Source of the DNA: a bacterium
Lineage (GTDB): Bacteria > Hinthialibacterota > Hinthialibacteria > H5-UNCL2
DNA: 64,000 nt
Direction: 5' to 3'
Assembly: GCA_015075175.1 (NCBI GenBank)
Contig: JABTUV010000003.1
Coordinates: 62,001 to 126,000 of the forward strand
Shown in pieces: positions 61,863 through 64,000 of the stretch; position 1 is the stretch's first letter, and every line of letters starts with the position of its first letter. Made by a program: the position numbers and the translations under genes. A model generated the notes under the pieces. It worked only from the letters and a program-made list of their open reading frames with translations, searched no databases and had not been told where the DNA came from.

Positions 61863-62234
61863 ATGTATCGCGTTATCGCCGAGACCGCCTTCTCCGCCTG
61901 CCATCAACTGCGCGATTATGAGGGCACGACCGAGCGCCTGCACGGCCACAACTGGCGCGTCGTGGTCGCCGTGGAAGGCCGCGAATTGTCGCCGGAGGGG
62001 TACCTGGTGGATTTTCTCCAGCTGCAACGGCGTCTGGAGACCGTGCGCACTCGCTACGAGCACGAGCTGCTCAACGAGATTCCGCCCTTCGACCGCGTGA
62101 ATCCAACCGCCGAGCTCCTGGCGCGGGAGATTGCGGGACAGATCAGCGACATGCTGGAGGCGCCGGGCGTGCACGTCGCGTACGTGCGTGTGGAAGAGGC
62201 GCCGGGCTGCTGGGCCGAGTACCGGCCCGACTGA
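61863..62234 (+). CDS. 6-pyruvoyltetrahydropterin synthase-like protein, PTPS-III type
   Basis: 123 aa, T-fold. Zinc ligands: AETAFSACHQL and LHGHNWRVVV. Before HGH the sequence is TERLHGH: the catalytic cysteine of QueD/PTPS (CxxxHGH) is replaced and a Glu stands three residues before HGH (ExxHGH). This is the PTPS-III signature of enzymes that make 6-hydroxymethyl-dihydropterin for folate in bacteria lacking FolB. YLVDFLQLQRRLETV and the Glu in VRVEEAPGCWAEY are also as in the family. 3 bp after the GT4 gene and 63 bp before the MptE-like gene. Substrate assignment rests on one short motif. Confidence 0.8.
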   Translation: MYRVIAETAFSACHQLRDYEGTTERLHGHNWRVVVAVEGRELSPEGYLVDFLQLQRRLETVRTRYEHELLNEIPPFDRVNPTAELLAREIAGQISDMLEAPGVHVAYVRVEEAPGCWAEYRPD

Positions 62235-62236
62235 CT

Positions 62237-62266
62237 CCCCTCTAAACAACGGGGGGCTGGGGGATT
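62237..62266. repeat. CCCCTCTAAACAACGGGG-type repeat
   Basis: CTCCCCTCTAAACAACGGGG followed by GGCTGGGGGATTC, directly after the PTPS stop. Related elements at 27590 and 39450. Confidence 0.6.
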
Positions 62267-62297
62267 CTCCGCGTCCGCGCCGGGAAAGGAGCACGCT

Positions 62298-63974
62298 TTG
62301 CAGCCATTCTGGGAAGCCAACCGGCAGCGGGCCACGGCGCGCTTTCCGTGGCTGGCGGCGCCGCTGGCTGTCCCCCCTTCTCTCATCCACCGACTCGAAC
62401 CGACGCCCGCCGGTCTGCCGGCGCTCGTCGTCGTGGAAGAAGGGAGAGAGACGGCCTACACCAGCCGGCGCGATCCGCGGCGCGCGGCCGCGCGCTTCGC
62501 CGCCGAGCATCCCTTGCAGGGGAGCGGGATGGCGGTACTCTTCGGCTTCGCGTTGGGATACGCCGCGGAAGCACTGCTGCGCTCTGCGGAAGGGCAGGCT
62601 GCGCTCTTGACGGTCGAGCCGGACGTGGAGCTGCTCCGCGCGGCGCTCTCCGCGCGCGATCTGGGGCCGCTCCTGTCGCATCCGCGGTTCTTCCTGTGCA
62701 CACCCGACAGCTTGGACGCCGCCATGCGGGTGGTGGCGCCGTTGGCCGGCGAAACCGCCCCGCTCTGGCTGGCGCACGGCCCCAGCCTGCGACGTTTCCC
62801 CCGCCAGGCGGAAGCGGTGAGGGCGCGCGTGGACCTCCTCCTGGCACGGCATCATCTGGAGGTGCACCACCTGCGGCGCTACGGGCGCATCATCCAGGAA
62901 AACGTTCTCCGCAACGCCCCGGCGTATCTCTCGGCGGGCAGGCCCGCCAACCTCGCCGGCGCCTGGCGGGCCCGGCCCGCGGTCGTCATCGCGGCCGGCC
63001 CGTCCGTGCACAAGAATCTCTCCCAGCTGGCGAAATATGCCGATCGCGCGCTGATTCTGTGCGTGGACACGTCGCTGCGGCTGTGCCTGGCCCGGGACCT
63101 CGTTCCCGACGCGGTCGTGGCGGTCGATCCCACGCCCGAGAACTTCCGCCACTTTGAGGCCGTGCTGGACGATCCACGACTGGCGGAGATACCGCTGGTC
63201 TTCGATGCCGAGGTCTCCGCGCGCGTGGTGGAAGCCTGGCCCGGCCCCAGGTGGGCGCTGCCGCTGGACAAGTCGGAGACGCTGCGCATGCTGGCGGAGG
63301 CGCGAGGGGAGCGGGAGGCGGGGACGAAAGGCGCGTCGGTCGCGCATAGCGCCTTCGGGTTGGCGCGACAACTGGGGGCGAGTCCCATCATGTTCGTCGG
63401 TCTCGACCTGGCCTACGCGAGCGACGGGGCGACTCACGCGGCGGGCACGGCCTTGGCGCGCCACGTGGACCTTTCGCAGTGCCTCTGGGTTCCGGGAGTG
63501 CACGAGGCGCGCGTGCCGACGCCCGCCCTCGACCACTACCGGCGGCTCCTGGAAGAGGAGATTGCGGAAAACGGCGGCGCGCTGTCTCGATTGCACTGAG
63601 GGCGGCGCCCGCATCGCGGATTTGAGATTGCGCCGCTGGCGGAAACGCTGGCCGCGCTGCCGTTGCTGTCGCCGAAAGGCAATCCGCTGGCGCGACCGCA
63701 AGTCGTACCGGGTGCGTACGAGCGGTTTCGCAAGCGATTGGCCGCGGACCTGCCCGAGCTCGTGCGGCTGGCGCAAAACCCGCCGGAGCAGTGGAGCGCG
63801 GAGACCGCCCTGGGCCATCCGGCGCTCAACCGCTGGCTGCGCGAGGCGCTGTTTGCGCCGCGACACGAGTGGCTGCGCTCGCAACGCGATGTGGAGAGCG
63901 ACCGTGCGTTGATCGGCGGCGTCCACAACGTGCTGGTCGAAATGCTGCCGTTGCTGGAAGCCTGCGGGCGCTAG
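62298..63974 (+). CDS. DUF115 / MptE-like protein, frameshifted near the 3' end
   Basis: About 558 codons. TTG 62298 with AAAGGAG 6 bp upstream. The N-terminal half is a nucleotide-fold-like domain of the motility accessory factor type (GFALGYAAEALLRSAEGQAA). The central DUF115/MptE domain has VVIAAGPSVHKNLSQLAKYA, LCVDTSLRLCLARDLVPDAV, VAVDPTPENFRHFEAVLDD and IMFVGLDLAYASDG. The stop at 63599 is a frame error: TEGGARIAD follows in another frame and, after restoring one T near 63622, FEIAPLAETLAALPLLSP-KG runs to TAG 63974. Bacterial members act in flagellin or surface glycosylation; archaeal MptE is a pterin pyrophosphokinase. Position beside GT2, GT4 and PTPS-III fits either. Confidence 0.8.
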
Positions 63975-64000
63975 GCTTTCGCCGCCCGGCGGGTGGCGGC

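Noticed and set aside
60726-63926. Antisense open frame of about 1,066 codons over GT4, PTPS and DUF115
   Set aside because: All four sense-strand genes have full motif sets and ribosome sites; the antisense product is low-complexity Arg/Gln-rich sequence.
1-64000. tRNA, rRNA, prophage, integrase or IS transposase genes
   Set aside because: I looked through all gaps and found no cloverleaf, no rRNA stretch and no transposase motif. The palindromes imply a mobilising enzyme elsewhere.

Overview
The window comes from a GC-rich, didermic-looking free-living bacterium. It has lipoproteins, a TRAP transporter, type IV pilus or type II secretion pseudopilins and c-di-GMP signalling. No rRNA, tRNA or phylogenetic marker is present. 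Several traits are those of large-genome environmental phyla of the Planctomycetota / Sumerlaeota / Hydrogenedentota kind: a secreted giant protein with a Pro-Thr linker and dockerin-like end, orphan pseudopilins, secreted GH67-like enzymes, a PTPS-III folate enzyme and very many intergenic repeats. This placement is inference only.

Layout. 1-2.2 kb: frameshifted S9 peptidase and an MNT nucleotidyltransferase with a broken HEPN partner. 2.2-6.7 kb: uronate-type module (KDPG aldolase, TRAP dctMQP, divergent KduI/IolB-like isomerase). 6.7-16.4 kb: mutY, a receiver-GAF-GGDEF protein, a glycosyltransferase, a MoxR ATPase, pilT, an HD-GYP protein, then divergently a receiver protein with a HEPN-like tail and an SprT-like zincin. 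16.9-20.3 kb: histidine kinase and NtrC-type activator, both frameshifted. 20.4-20.6 kb: a 12-bp minisatellite. 20.7-28.5 kb: secreted GH67-like/malectin enzyme, UPF0173 hydrolase, pseudopilin, (alpha/alpha)6-barrel-like secreted protein, dienelactone hydrolase. 28.6-39.4 kb: one giant secreted gene of about 3,600 codons with about 33 carboxypeptidase-regulatory-like units. 39.8-44.2 kb: trehalose operon (unknown protein, treT, otsB, otsA). 44.9-49 kb: radical SAM protein, folE2, UbiA-type prenyltransferase. 49-53 kb: two tandem GH67-like paralogues. 53.7-60 kb: small lipoprotein, rdgB, rhomboid, O-methyltransferase, TlpA-TPR protein, URO-D family protein. 60-64 kb: GT2, GT4, PTPS-III and a DUF115/MptE-like protein.

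The biology suggests a saprotroph of uronate-containing polysaccharides: three GH67-related secreted proteins, an (alpha/alpha)6 protein, a malectin domain and an organic-acid transporter next to KDPG aldolase. It makes trehalose by two routes and tunes surface behaviour through c-di-GMP and pili. FolE2 and a PTPS-III motif together point to folate synthesis without FolB.

Two features dominate the non-coding sequence. First, almost every gap holds palindromic repeats from at least six families. Second, about a dozen genes carry clustered single-base frameshifts, several at homopolymers, which looks more like sequence error than gene decay.
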